This document shows, in pieces, positions 43,501 through 53,469 of a DNA stretch of 64,000 nucleotides; the first letter of the stretch is position 1, and every line of letters starts with the position of its first letter. Where the stretch lies: positions 16,871,994 to 16,935,993 of the forward strand of contig NC_047062.1 of the NCBI RefSeq assembly GCF_902459465.1. Direction: 5' to 3'. Source of the DNA: Asterias rubens. Lineage: Eukaryota > Echinodermata > Asteroidea > Forcipulatida > Asteriidae. The translations under genes were made by a program, and so were the position numbers. The notes under the pieces are model-generated. The model searched no databases. It was not told the DNA's origin and saw only the letters and a list, made by a program, of their open reading frames with translations.

Positions 43501-45575
43501 GTGGAGTCTTGAAACCTGACAAACTCAAGCCACATATGAACATCTAGTGGGTTGTCATGTAAATGTCTGTTGTAGTGTGCTGTAGTGTGAGTTGCTGGGC
43601 TGGTGGATGTTTCAGACTTAACCAGGGGTAGAAAGGAAGGGTTCAAAGTGGTACTAGGCTGAAGATATGCTCGGGTAGATTGATCGTAGACTCCAAGAGG
43701 ATCACACTCTGGCTTTGCTCGGCTGCTGCCAGGATCAACTATTGGGATGTACGATAGGGAATCGTTTGTTGAGTGCAACCTTAGTGGATTAGTTGCTCCA
43801 GGGTTTGCCCCCGTGTCAACCGCATCTTCATTTACCTCATGTGGAGCTGAGGTGAAGTACCTTAAACCCATTGACCCTTCTTTTTGTTTCTTCTTTGGTT
43901 TGACATCTTTCCAAGTCACGTTCTGACGGCGTTTGTCGAGCCCAAGACACGAGTGACCGAGACGATGGTAGGCAACCGTGTCGGTGAAATGAAGACTGTC
44001 AAAACAGAGATTGTTCCGATTAGCTTTGACATCAATACAGAATTCTTCAATTGCTGGGACAGTCCTGTAGAAAGACAACAGAAAGTTTAGAAAAAAACAA
44101 AGTGAATAAATGCAAACCGAAATTCTAAATTTGATCATTGATGAGCAACTGGGGATTTTAAGGGCTCTCTTTAGGTGCATAAATGTCTAATAGACAATGT
44201 GACCTTTGCCTACAAAATGCTTCTGTGGATTTGTTTATGCCTACAGAGCTCCTGTAAGAACTGCGATAGAAGTTTCCATCAGTAAATGGCAAAAACAAAT
44301 GATGGAAAGTTAGTATAAATTATTTTATATAATTTATCAAAACAATTTGCCTACTTTTCAGACCCGTGTGTGGAGTTTGCGACGCTGTTTCTCTCATCGC
44401 TGCTAGAGCCGCTTGAGTCATCTCTCCTCCTCCTCTTTTTCTTCCTGTGAGATTTCTTCTTCTTATCTCTGTGGTGTCTATCACGATGATGACTTTGTTT
44501 CTGCTTTCTATCATCAGAGACGTACTCAAAGTCTCTTTTATGTTTGTGTTTTTTGCTCTTTTTGTGTGAATGATGAGAAACAGACCTTGATTTGTGATTG
44601 CCTTTTTCAAGTAGAGCAATAGTCAATTTAGAGTTCAATGCAGTGTTGTTATCGTGGCTTGAATCTTCACTGGACTCGGATTCCTCACCCTGGTGTTTCT
44701 GATGGAGTGAAGAAACTTGACCGACCGGCTCTCTGTCATATTCATTCGATTTAACTGCATGCTGCTTTGCAATGGTGATCGCATCATCACTACGAAAGCT
44801 CTGGTTAGTCAGCCAGTCTAAATTGTCTAGAAAAATGAATAAAACAACAATTATGTTAAATATCCAACTATCACTTCTTCACTTGTATTATAAACTCTAT
44901 CAATTGCATTTTACATTTAAAATTGTAAATACAGTATGATTGAATAAGAAAAGAATCGGCCATTAAGAAGTGGAGCTGGGTTTTCAGTCCATACCTGACC
45001 GGGTGCGTTTTTTGTAATCCTTGGGAGTTTCTCTCACGTCTAAAAGAATGAAGTTTCTTCATTGTCTTTGAAGTTCTACCCGGTCAGTTTCCCTTGGGTT
45101 TTTTTTATACTGAACTGCTTAAAGAAGTTGGTGTGACTGTGATGTTTCATTATCAATCATTAGGAATATAAAGCTACATTTAATCGCATAAAAATTACCA
45201 ATCCACTTGCAATCCTTGAAAAATTTAGGATGGGGCTAGCAAGCTAAACTTCCCTAAAAGTCAAAGATACATAACAATTCAGTTTTGTCTCAACTTTTTT
45301 CTTGCCGTTATTTAATTGTTCTTCTAGTAGGGGCTAGGCACAAGACAACGTGTAAGTTTCCCCACATTAAATAAATAAACATGGTTATGTAACATACCTA
45401 TTTGTTGTATTTCAGACGATGTGCTTTGCACAACACCAGTCGAAATTAAACTAACTTTGGTTGTATCATTAATCTCGAGTAATGATTCTGCTGTGGAAGA
45501 AATGGCATCATGATCATGAACTTGATCAAGTCTTATGTTAGCACTCGGAAATAACGGTTTGCGTGACATTTTCAA
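37501..45575 (-). CDS. NRDE2: NRDE2, nuclear RNA-surveillance / exosome regulator (9 exons, 1273 aa)
   Basis: In animals NRDE2 is nuclear, binds the exosome helicase MTR4 and restrains it, and supports splicing. Exons in gene order: 45575-45398, 44826-44355, 44064-43082, 42563-42427, 41540-41417, 41097-39493, 38933-38818, 38032-37961, 37635-37501; all phases agree. Residues 60-66 DNLDWLT match the family N-terminus. About 117-205 is a Lys/His/Arg/Ser-rich stretch (HKKSKKHKHK, KKKSHRKKKRRRR), as in orthologues. About 218-265 corresponds to the MTR4-binding region (HRLGHSCLGL). The long C-terminal part carries HAT/TPR-like helical repeats: NPLDVHMWLEFVRFQD, then ETEDDCEDPERMVLFDDI, LLWRMYMQFE and ALQHCPWAK. 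Human NRDE2 is 1164 aa. A second in-frame Met is two codons in and may be the real start. Introns hold several repeats. Odd: exon 6 has a TAGAAG tandem acceptor, and the terminal exon is multiplied. Confidence 0.95.
38290..38775. mobile_element. GGTCGACCA-rich element interrupted by a MITE
   Basis: 38290-38462 and 38612-38775 together match the layout of 39025-39300 (words CAGCCTGGTCGACCAT, AGTGCCACTACAGCGAAA, GGTCGACTAAATG, CGAACTTG). The match is broken by a 149-bp insertion at 38463-38611. Non-coding, in an NRDE2 intron; the 39025-39300 relative lies in the next intron. Confidence 0.65.
38463..38611. mobile_element. palindromic MITE (GGGGTGGATTTCACAAAGAG)
   Basis: The ends GGGGTGGATTTCACAAAGAG and CTCTTTGTGAAATCGACCCC are inverted repeats. 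Internal GTTAGGACGAGTC and GACTTGTCCTAAC-type words repeat in both senses. Inserted inside the older repeat described for 38290-38775, so it is the younger of the two. Confidence 0.85.
41956..42335. repeat. irregular array of TGCCAAATGCAACA motifs in an NRDE2 intron
   Basis: The word AAATGCAACA or AAATACAACA, often preceded by TGCC or TGCT, occurs about seven times at 41966, 42007, 42092, 42168, 42192, 42240 and 42284, at uneven spacing of about 24-86 bases. Most instances are in the same orientation, and a few reverse copies (TTGTTGCAT) occur at 42037 and 42327. It is not a simple tandem repeat; function unknown. Confidence 0.7.
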
Positions 45576-45599
45576 CGTATTTTTATGAACTAATGATAA

Positions 45600-46310
45600 C
45601 CGTGAATAATATGCGACGTCTATCCAAACCTCCGCATACTTTTCGTACCATTTATGTATACTTTTGTAACCAACTTCTTTCAGAAACGTTTTCTTCTGAC
45701 ATGTCTGATGGAGGCTGACATCTTGTTAGGTTAGCGCCCTCTCTTGGTGGAAACGCGACACAGACTTCGGTACTTTTTCCCCAAAAGTTCAAGGAGGCTC
45801 ATGAATAATATTGAGTTTGGTTTATAATTTTGAGCGCGGCAAGAGACTTTTTGATTGATTTGATTTGAGTCGGTATGTTCGTGTGTCTTTTTACCAATCT
45901 CTTAAATTGGTTTCCCTTTACCCTTCAAAAAAACTAAAAAAGACATACACAATAACCATGACTTGTAATAAACAGCAATTGAACTATATTTTTGACTTGA
46001 ACGCAGTTACTTTATTAAGAAATATTATAAGCCATAAACAGCAAATATGAATATATAAACACTCTTACTATAAATAATACACAATGCAGTGTGGTATATC
46101 ATAATAATAGTACATTTCAGCCAAAAGAAAAAATATGGATGGAATAATGCACAGCAATAGTTAATGATTTTATTTACAATGGAAATTTAAAAAGATTCCA
46201 ACATGAAAGTCTTGAATATTTTTTTGCAACCACAAATACTGATTCAGTAAGTTTTAAGTAAGTGTGTTTGACCATAGTTTAAGGACCAAGTTTGTAATCT
46301 TGAGAACCCC
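45600..46310. other. NRDE2 upstream region
   Basis: Contains the presumptive NRDE2 promoter and 5' UTR just right of 45575 (GAAACGTTTTCTTCTGAC, GGCTGACATCTTG). No TATA box at a clear distance. Beyond 45.9 kb it is AT-rich and featureless. Confidence 0.4.
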
Positions 46311-46312
46311 TG

Positions 46313-46829
46313 TTTGAAGACACTGGACACTATTGGTAATTGTCAAAGACCAGTCGTCTCACATCTCAACATATGCACAAAGTAACAAACCTGTGAAAAT
46401 TTAAACTCAATTGGCCGTCAAAGTTGCGAGATAATAATGAAATAAAAAACACCCTTGTCACATATGTGTGCTTTCAGATGCTTGATTTCGAGACCTCACA
46501 TTCTAAATCTGAGGTCTCGAAATCCGATCCATGGAAAATTTCTCAAAATTACTTCTTTCTTTCTCAAAGACCAATAATGTCACTTGGTGTATCCCAACAT
46601 ATTATTATGCATAAAATAACTTAAATCTGTGAAGACTTGGGCTCAATTAGTCATAAACCTTGCAAGAGAAAGTCGTTAATATTTGAGTGTGAAATTTCCT
46701 CTTTCTCAAACACTACATGTTACTTTACAGGGCAAATTTGCTCTTCATGGCTCAATACCAAGTACATGTATATTTGATTTCTGCCAACAATTATTTTTAG
46801 TAATTACCAATAGTGTCCAGTGCATTTAA
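46313..46829. mobile_element. composite family A MITE (one copy joined to part of a second)
   Basis: Starts GAAGACACTGGACACTATTG and ends ATTACCAATAGTGTCCAGTG. Near 46565 the sequence re-enters the family left part (CACTTGGTGTATCCCAACAT, ATGCATAAAATAAC) and repeats it, so the element is 517 bp rather than about 370. Confidence 0.75.
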
Positions 46830-48361
46830 GGGACCACTGTGTCCAAAACTGCAATAATTTTAGATTATAAAACAGGAAGAAAAAAAAAATTCTTGTTTGC
46901 CTTGCATTTAAAACATACAACATTCATACATAAACCTTATCATGCATGGTGGCATCATCTTGTATGTCTCACATTCATATCAATGAGATCAAACCGAGGC
47001 TGGAAGGACAAAATTATTCTGGTACAATGAGAATCAGCGTCAATATTTGCAAATGCAATCAGGGAATAAGACTAGGAAGAACTTGTTATGAAAATGGTAT
47101 ATTCCAACACAAGCAGAGTGAAGACTAATTGTATTATAATTTTGCATAGGATAACCTGATGATTAAAATGTCAAGCAAATAATTGCATTTGAACAAACAT
47201 TGAAGCAGACATTATAAGCATTTGACAATAAGAAACACAGAAAGGGGGACCTCTTTACATCCAGCAAACCACCCCCCCCAAAAAAAACAGACAAAATTTT
47301 GAATTGACATGCAAGCTTAAGCAACTACAACTTATGGATCTGTGCGTCATAATGGGTTGAAATACAGACTGTTCTTAGCAACACCCTTAGCAACAGTCGT
47401 ATCTGTCAATTTGGATATAGCCCCAGACTTAAATTATTTGGAGTTGATTCATTTCTTAACTTTCAAATATTTTGTATTAAAACACCTTCAAATTATCGTA
47501 AAGAAAATGGATGAAGTACATGATTTTTCGGTCCATTATTTGATTGAAATTTTAAGGTAATTAAAAAAATTATAAAAAATAAAAATAAATAAACATCAAA
47601 TAAATCATTGGAAAAAATGCTTAAGCGATGGATGCAAAGTGGTCCCCTTTTATTGTGTCAAGCCTGGTTCATATGAAGCAAAATTTTGAGACGTTATAAC
47701 CAGTATGGGTTGTTTTTGCAATGTAAGTAAATTCACTTTGCTTTCACGGTCGTGTGAGGTATGAACTAGACTTTAATTGTCATTTAAGCTCTGAACTTAA
47801 GCATGCAATTAGCATTTCGTTAAAACCCCTATTATAATAATATGAGTGAAATCTATTTTCTATGAGAATATGTCAAAGCCAAGCACAGAGACAAAGATAA
47901 AAGGAAATGTTCTTCTTTGTCTGTGTGACATCCAAGGCAGGATAAACAGGATGCAGTTCTCATGATGATCCTGTACGACGCATGTATTCATCAGTCCTAT
48001 GCTTTGAATAGACATCAACGAATACGGCAATATGCAATCAATTTATACATGAAGGCCCTTCTGTGTTGATCCCCTCAAGATTTGGATTTACAAAATTACA
48101 AGAACTGAGACGCATCTTGACTACTTCCTCAAGAAGATTAAGACAAAATAAAATGTGCATAATTCCTGCTAAGATGCAGGAAGTGTATCAACAGGATCTG
48201 ATTTGAAAAATACATTTATTAACCTTTTATTATGATAAAAAATATCTGCCCATAGTAAAAACGGACGGAGTGCATATTTTAGGATTTGGCTTGGAACTTT
48301 GTTTGAAAGAAAACTGACTTTACAAAATGTACATAAAAAATGCTGTGTGTGGATAATACAT
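46830..48361. other. AT-rich intergenic stretch between NRDE2 and the stathmin-domain gene
   Basis: No exon recognised. A C-run of 8 lies near 47271. Minus-strand AATAAA-type words occur (for example TTTATT on the plus strand near 48216), which could serve the upstream-transcribed gene ending at 48744. Confidence 0.4.
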
Positions 48362-48735
48362 AAAAGGCACTGGACACTTTTGATAATTGTCAAAGACCAT
48401 TAGTCTCACTTGGTGTTCGAACATATGAATAAAATAACAAATCTGTGAAAATTTAGACTCAGTTTTTTTAAATCGAAATTGCATGAGAATAATGAAAGAA
48501 AAAAATACCCTTGCCGCACAAATTTGTGTGCTTTCAGAACCTAAAAAAGGCCTGAAGTTTTATTTATTATTTGAGTGAGAAATTACCTCTCTCTCTAAAA
48601 AACTACATTATCAGAGGGAACTTTTTCTCACAGTGTCTTATAATACTGCCAACAGCTCTCCAATGCTCAGTACCAAATTAAGTTTTTATGCGAACAATTA
48701 TTTTGAGTCATTGCCAAAAGTGTCCTGTGCCTTTA
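48362..48735. mobile_element. family A MITE in the 3' UTR of the stathmin-domain gene
   Basis: Left end AAAAGGCACTGGACACTTTT, right end CCAAAAGTGTCCTGTGCCTT. Its right end lies only 8 bases from the stop codon at 48746-48744, so nearly the whole proximal 3' UTR is transposon. It contributes AATAAATAAA on the minus strand (48568-48559). Confidence 0.85.
48559..48568 (-). promoter_or_regulatory. putative poly(A) signal AATAAATAAA supplied by the MITE
   Basis: On the minus strand two overlapping AATAAA hexamers lie about 176-185 bases after the stop codon of the stathmin-domain gene. The position is plausible for cleavage soon after; actual use is not known. Confidence 0.4.
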
Positions 48736-48743
48736 TTAAGCAG

Positions 48744-51700
48744 CTAGTCATCAAAGAAGGTATCTTGGGTATCAGCGTTGGCAGTTGCATGGCTGGCCCA
48801 CTGACTCCCCGCTGCCCCTTCATCATCCTCGCTATCACTGCCGAGGCTGTGTTGTCTCTTTCTCACCTCAGCACTCGATAGAGGGTGATATTTCTTTGTT
48901 GGACTGCTACGCCCGTCGTAAATTCTTTCTGAGTTGTTTGTGGACGCTGAGCCCTTGATGGTTAAGGGGTTGTTGTTTGTTCCATCCAACCAGGAGTCAG
49001 CTTTAATAAGAAAAAATTAAAACAATGATAATTAATAAGGTTATATATACATGTATGTGTTTTTTGTAACAATTATTATACTATTACTACAAAGTTCTAT
49101 AGTTATATGGTTAAAACTCAAATAATACTCTGTATCCCTGATGCAAATTTGACATCTCTAAAAATTGTTGCAGTACCCACTGTTTAAATAGGATTTAAAC
49201 TGCCTCTAGCGAATAGGCTAGTCTGGTGGTGTACTGTGCTCTAGAATGGCAAATGTTGTTGGTTTGAATCTGCCACGAGTAATACTGCAATTTCCATTTG
49301 CTAAAACAGCTTTGCAAACCTCCATGCTATTGAACGAAAATGAAATTAATTGATCTGTTATTTTTAATGCCCATCAAAAAAAATCTCTTTTTTTCCTTAT
49401 GAATCAAAGTGTGAACATCCATTAAATCCTCAAGACGAACAGACTGAATCTGTCTCCCTATTACACAATGGAGTTCTTGGAAGACGAACAATAAAATATT
49501 CCGGAGACTGAAGAAGTGCTCCCTGTAGAAAAAAATCAATGTCTCCAGCAGCAGACAGAAATCCAAACAGATGACTACTTACCATCGTCTGCATTAAACG
49601 TCTCATCTTTCTCCACATCAAAGTTCATATCATCTTCAAGATTTTGATTGAGACGTTTTGCCTTCTCCCGCGCCTGCGATGCTTTTAGTTCTCGAATCCT
49701 TTGTTTTGCTTGGAGTTCAGCGCTCTGTCTCGCTCTGTTCTTCTCTGCGGATGTAATCTTGTCTTCAAGCTTCAGATAAAATAATGCATGCATGGTATTA
49801 ATTAATTAATCAATTAACAATCCATAAATAAATGAATCAATCATCAATAAATTGATCGATTATTCAATACATAAATTTATCAATCAATTATTCAAACGAT
49901 CTATGAATCAATTATGTTCAGTCTATCATGATATTAATTAACTAATCAATAAATCAATCAACAAATAAACAAAGCAATCAATAATCAATCTACAATAAAA
50001 AATTGATCAATCAATCAATAATTATTCAACCAATCAATCAATGTCAATCAATCAAGCAATCATGATCAGTCAATCATAATCAGTCAATAACTCAATCAAT
50101 CAATCAAACTTAAATGAAATGATCAAAACTGTTGAACAGCGATAAATTCTCCCAGAGTATAGGCAATGAAGCAATTAAGTTTAAAAACAAAATCTAATTC
50201 GGTTTCCTTCGTACGCAATTTAAACCAGCTTTTTAATGCTTCAAATGTGTTTTGCACCACACAGTATCAATCATGCCAAAACAGTAATGGCCAATCGTTA
50301 TTGTTTGTTTTTTGTTTGTTTGTTTGCTTTCAATAGTCTAGTCTACATACCCTCCTTTGTTGTGCTTCAGTGGTTTGGTTGGTGTCAAACTCTTTGGCTG
50401 CTAAGATATCTTTACGTCTTCTTGATGTCCGCTTAGCACTCTGCGCTCGCTTCTGTAGCTCCTGTAAAGTGTAGTTTAATAGAACAATTGGATTAAAAGT
50501 GCTCTCATAGGTGTTGTGATTTTTAAATGCAAGTGTCCTTGTCCTGTCATGCAAAAAATTGTTAATGGCCGGATATTTCTACCCCAGCAGAGTCTTTCTC
50601 ATTTAAGCCTAGATGTGAAAGACGCTGCTAGGAACAAAAGTTTAGGCCATTAACTATTTTTTCATTAATACCATAGATCCTTTTGGTTGGTAAGCAGTTT
50701 GCAACAGCTCATTCTTCTTGTCCTTAGATGGAGGAATATTATCTCTGGCTTGTAAACAAAACCCGGAAGCACAGAAAAGAAAATAAGACAAAGAAGAAGA
50801 ACAAAAAGAGGAACAGAAAAGAGGAACAAAAAGAGGAAGAAGACGACAAAGAAGAATAAGAGGAAGATGAGGACAAAGACAACAAAGAAGAAGAAGACAA
50901 CTTAATTGACAAGGGACACAACAACAATGAACAATTGAATAACTCATTGCCCGACAAACAAACAAATGATTTAACAAACCACAGGGCAAGGTCTTTACTA
51001 TTTGAAAAAATAACTAATTACCTGAAACCTCCTCTCTTCAACAAGTTTTTGTCTCGTGGCTAAATCTTCAGCTGTAACTTTACGGTCTTCATCATCCACC
51101 ATCTTCATCTGGAAAAAAAGGAGAATATCATCTGCTTATCTGCTTTCTAATAGAATGAGCTGCAATTCCATAATGAGATTTGAGCAGCAATGACTTTTTA
51201 GTGGCAATACCCAACTCTTCCTCTACATAGATCAGGTTGCTTTTAAACATAGACCCACTAAGCTAAAGTAGTCCATTTAAAACTGAACAATTCTTTTAAA
51301 AACTAAGAAGGCCTTTAAGAATCTACTCTGCAATAGTAGAACAACAGCACTTATCTACAAGATCAAAATGTAGGGTTACCGTGAACCAAATGCAATGAGA
51401 AAGTGTTGACAATATATATTTGGTTTGTTATTGACAGCTTTACCTGTAATCGTTTTGGCGGATGTTGTTTCACTATACTTTGACCCTTGGTTTCTCCGAC
51501 GACGACTTCAAAGGCAACAGGAGTAGGAACTGTTTAACAAAAGAATCACATTTTGAAAATAAACTTCTCATAAAAAACTGTTTTTTTTCTGCCAATATTC
51601 ATGGACAGGATGATCTTGTTCTGTGAGAGACTCATATAAAGTAAACTAGCCTTGTCCAAGGCTCTTTATGCAAGAATCGGCCCGCTCCGACTTCAAGAAA

Positions 51701-53465
51701 TGCATAGATACTATACCACACGGCACAAAACAGTACTTGATATCGCGGGGTCAAAGCATGGCTTTTCGAGGTATCAATGAGGTTACAAAACGAATGATCC
51801 GGCATCGTTTTGTAACCTTGTTGATACCTCGAAAAGCCATGCTTCGAACCCGCGGTATCAAGTACTGTTTTGTGCCTTGCGGTATAGTATCTATGCACTT
51901 CTTGAAGTCAGAGCGGGCCGGTGCTTGCGTAAAGAGCCTTGGACAAGGCTATAAAAGTAAATATGTTCATAACTTTTAGAAATTTATTTATCTTTTTTAT
52001 AGATATTTTAATGTAAACTTTTCCCTAATTAGAAAACAAATAAGATTTTGAAACCTTCTATAAAAAAAAATCAAATTAAAAACCATAAGAAAACACTCTA
52101 TGCTTGAACTACAATACAAACATAATTTAATTAAAATCATATCTCCAACCAAAACCCTTCAAAATCAAATGAACGACAACATTTTTATTCCTCCATCACA
52201 CACTGTACAATCTCCGCATTATACTTTGCAAGTAAATGATTAATTCTAACCCGTAAAATGGCCCAAAATAGCCGTCAATTTCAAGTGTCATCGAGGAGCG
52301 CTGGTCTGCAGCTGCTGTTCACTTCCTGTACAGTTAGTGAGGCTTTTAAAAATTCCACTCTTTGACACTGCGTGCTTTGATTATAAAATGAACAATCATG
52401 TCTGTGCATTCGGCAAACAGTTTCATTTTGTCTCCAACATTTGACTAAATACTTAGTCTGCCACCAGTGTAAATAACACTAAATTAAAAGGGAGGGGGGG
52501 GGGGGTTAAGTTGGGAAACGTTCTCAACATATCTCGTTATCTGCTCTCTCTTTATTTATCAGGGACTGTAGTGACATGAATGGAATACAATTGGGGTTCT
52601 ATTTACTTTAGACTTGGTCACCTCTTGTAACTGTTTGCCTCTGACATTCTTGCTCTTGTATACGTGTTTGTACATAGGAAAACAGCACATAATACAAAAG
52701 TGTGGACTTTGGGTGTTCTGATTGATGGGGTTCGGTTGATACTGTTTAAGATAGGTTGCAAGATATAAAGGACAAAATAAACATGATGATGGTGATAATT
52801 TGATAAATCTATCGATTCACAATGCGTAGTAGTTTGAAACCTTTTGAGCTTTTTCATATTTTAGAGCAGGATTACCTGGAATACCGGATATAAGTAGGGC
52901 TGTAGTTTATAAATAATATATTGATACATCAAATGCCAGAATGCATCATACTACAAAAATGACAAAACTCAAATAGTTGCACCTGCAGTTTGTTTTACTT
53001 TTAGGGTGATAAAATTTACATCTATCATTGATGTCCATCATTGATTTTAAATATGAATTTTATCGATGTATTCAGTAGGTTTCTTGAACTCTATCACATA
53101 GTAGAAACTCAAGGTTGTATACATTTTCAATTGAAATTCTGTTTGTCCTTGAAAATTCCTAGAGTTGTGCCATTCCTACCTTCGTTTTGTCTTGACTGGC
53201 TTCCGTCATCTGTGGTCTGCCTGCCGGCTCTCCTACTACTACCATCAGTTGTCTTAGCGCTATCTATACCGCTATCTCTCCCCGTGCTTCTACTGTCTGG
53301 TCTTTGTCCGTTGTCACCTTCCAATGACTGGCTATCTCGTATTTTGGACTCACTCTGGGAAATCAGGACTTTTTCCCGTAAAGATGACGGCGATTTCTCT
53401 GGTTTGAGTTTATCATTTGACCCGAGGCTTGACGTTGATGCACTCTGTGAGCTTCCGCAACCCAT
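48744..53465 (-). CDS. STMND1: stathmin-domain protein with acylation-type N-terminus, STMND1-like (6 exons, 337 aa)
   Basis: Stathmin-domain proteins bind tubulin dimers and can limit microtubule assembly. Exons in gene order: 53465-53180, 51529-51444, 51108-51022, 50461-50351, 49769-49583, 49000-48744; all phases agree. The protein starts MGCGSSQS, a classic N-myristoylation plus palmitoylation signal, so it is likely membrane-attached; human STMND1 starts MGCG as well. Residues 3-95 are Ser-rich and disordered. Residues 125-235 form a long charged helix resembling the stathmin tubulin-binding helices: VTAEDLATRQKLVEERR, ELQKRAQSAKRTSRRRKD, then LEDKITSAEKNRARQSAELQ. The C-terminus has an acidic Ser cluster (GSDSEDDEG). 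Human STMND1 is 276 aa, so this one is longer. The assignment rests on architecture more than on identity. A family A MITE begins 8 bases beyond the stop. Confidence 0.78.
49100..49290 (+). mobile_element. degraded SINE-like fragment
   Basis: Shares CCCTGATGCAAATTTGACAT, TGCAGTACCCACTG, ACTGCCTCTAGC, CTCTAGAATGGCAA and GGTTTGAATC with the element at 1620-1862. It is more diverged and partly rearranged. Lies in the last intron of the stathmin-domain gene. Confidence 0.55.
49796..50110. repeat. (AATC/AATT)-rich degenerate tetranucleotide region
   Basis: Over 300 bases made mostly of AATC, AATT and AATA steps (AATCAATCAAT, ATTAATTAATTAAT). It begins just upstream, in the gene sense, of exon 5 (49769) of the stathmin-domain gene and fills much of that intron. 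Confidence 0.9.
51648..51950. mobile_element. 303-bp near-perfect hairpin element in intron 1 of the stathmin-domain gene
   Basis: Arms of about 146 bases match with roughly a dozen mismatches. Ends AGCCTTGTCCAAGGCTCTTT and AAGAGCCTTGGACAAGGCT; centre CAAAACGAATGATCCGGCATCGTTTTG. Strong words in each arm include ACAAAACAGTACTTGATA and ATGGCTTTTCGAGGTATCAA. No TSD was obvious by eye. Transcribed as part of the intron, it would give a long double-stranded stem. Confidence 0.9.
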
Positions 53466-53469
53466 TTTA

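Noticed and set aside
50654-50760. Open minus-strand stretch (ARDNIPPSKDKKNELL) between exons 3 and 4 of the stathmin-domain gene
   Set aside because: No AG acceptor gives the phase required by the exon 3 donor at 51022, while joining exon 3 directly to exon 4 at 50461 is in phase and restores a continuous stathmin-like helix.
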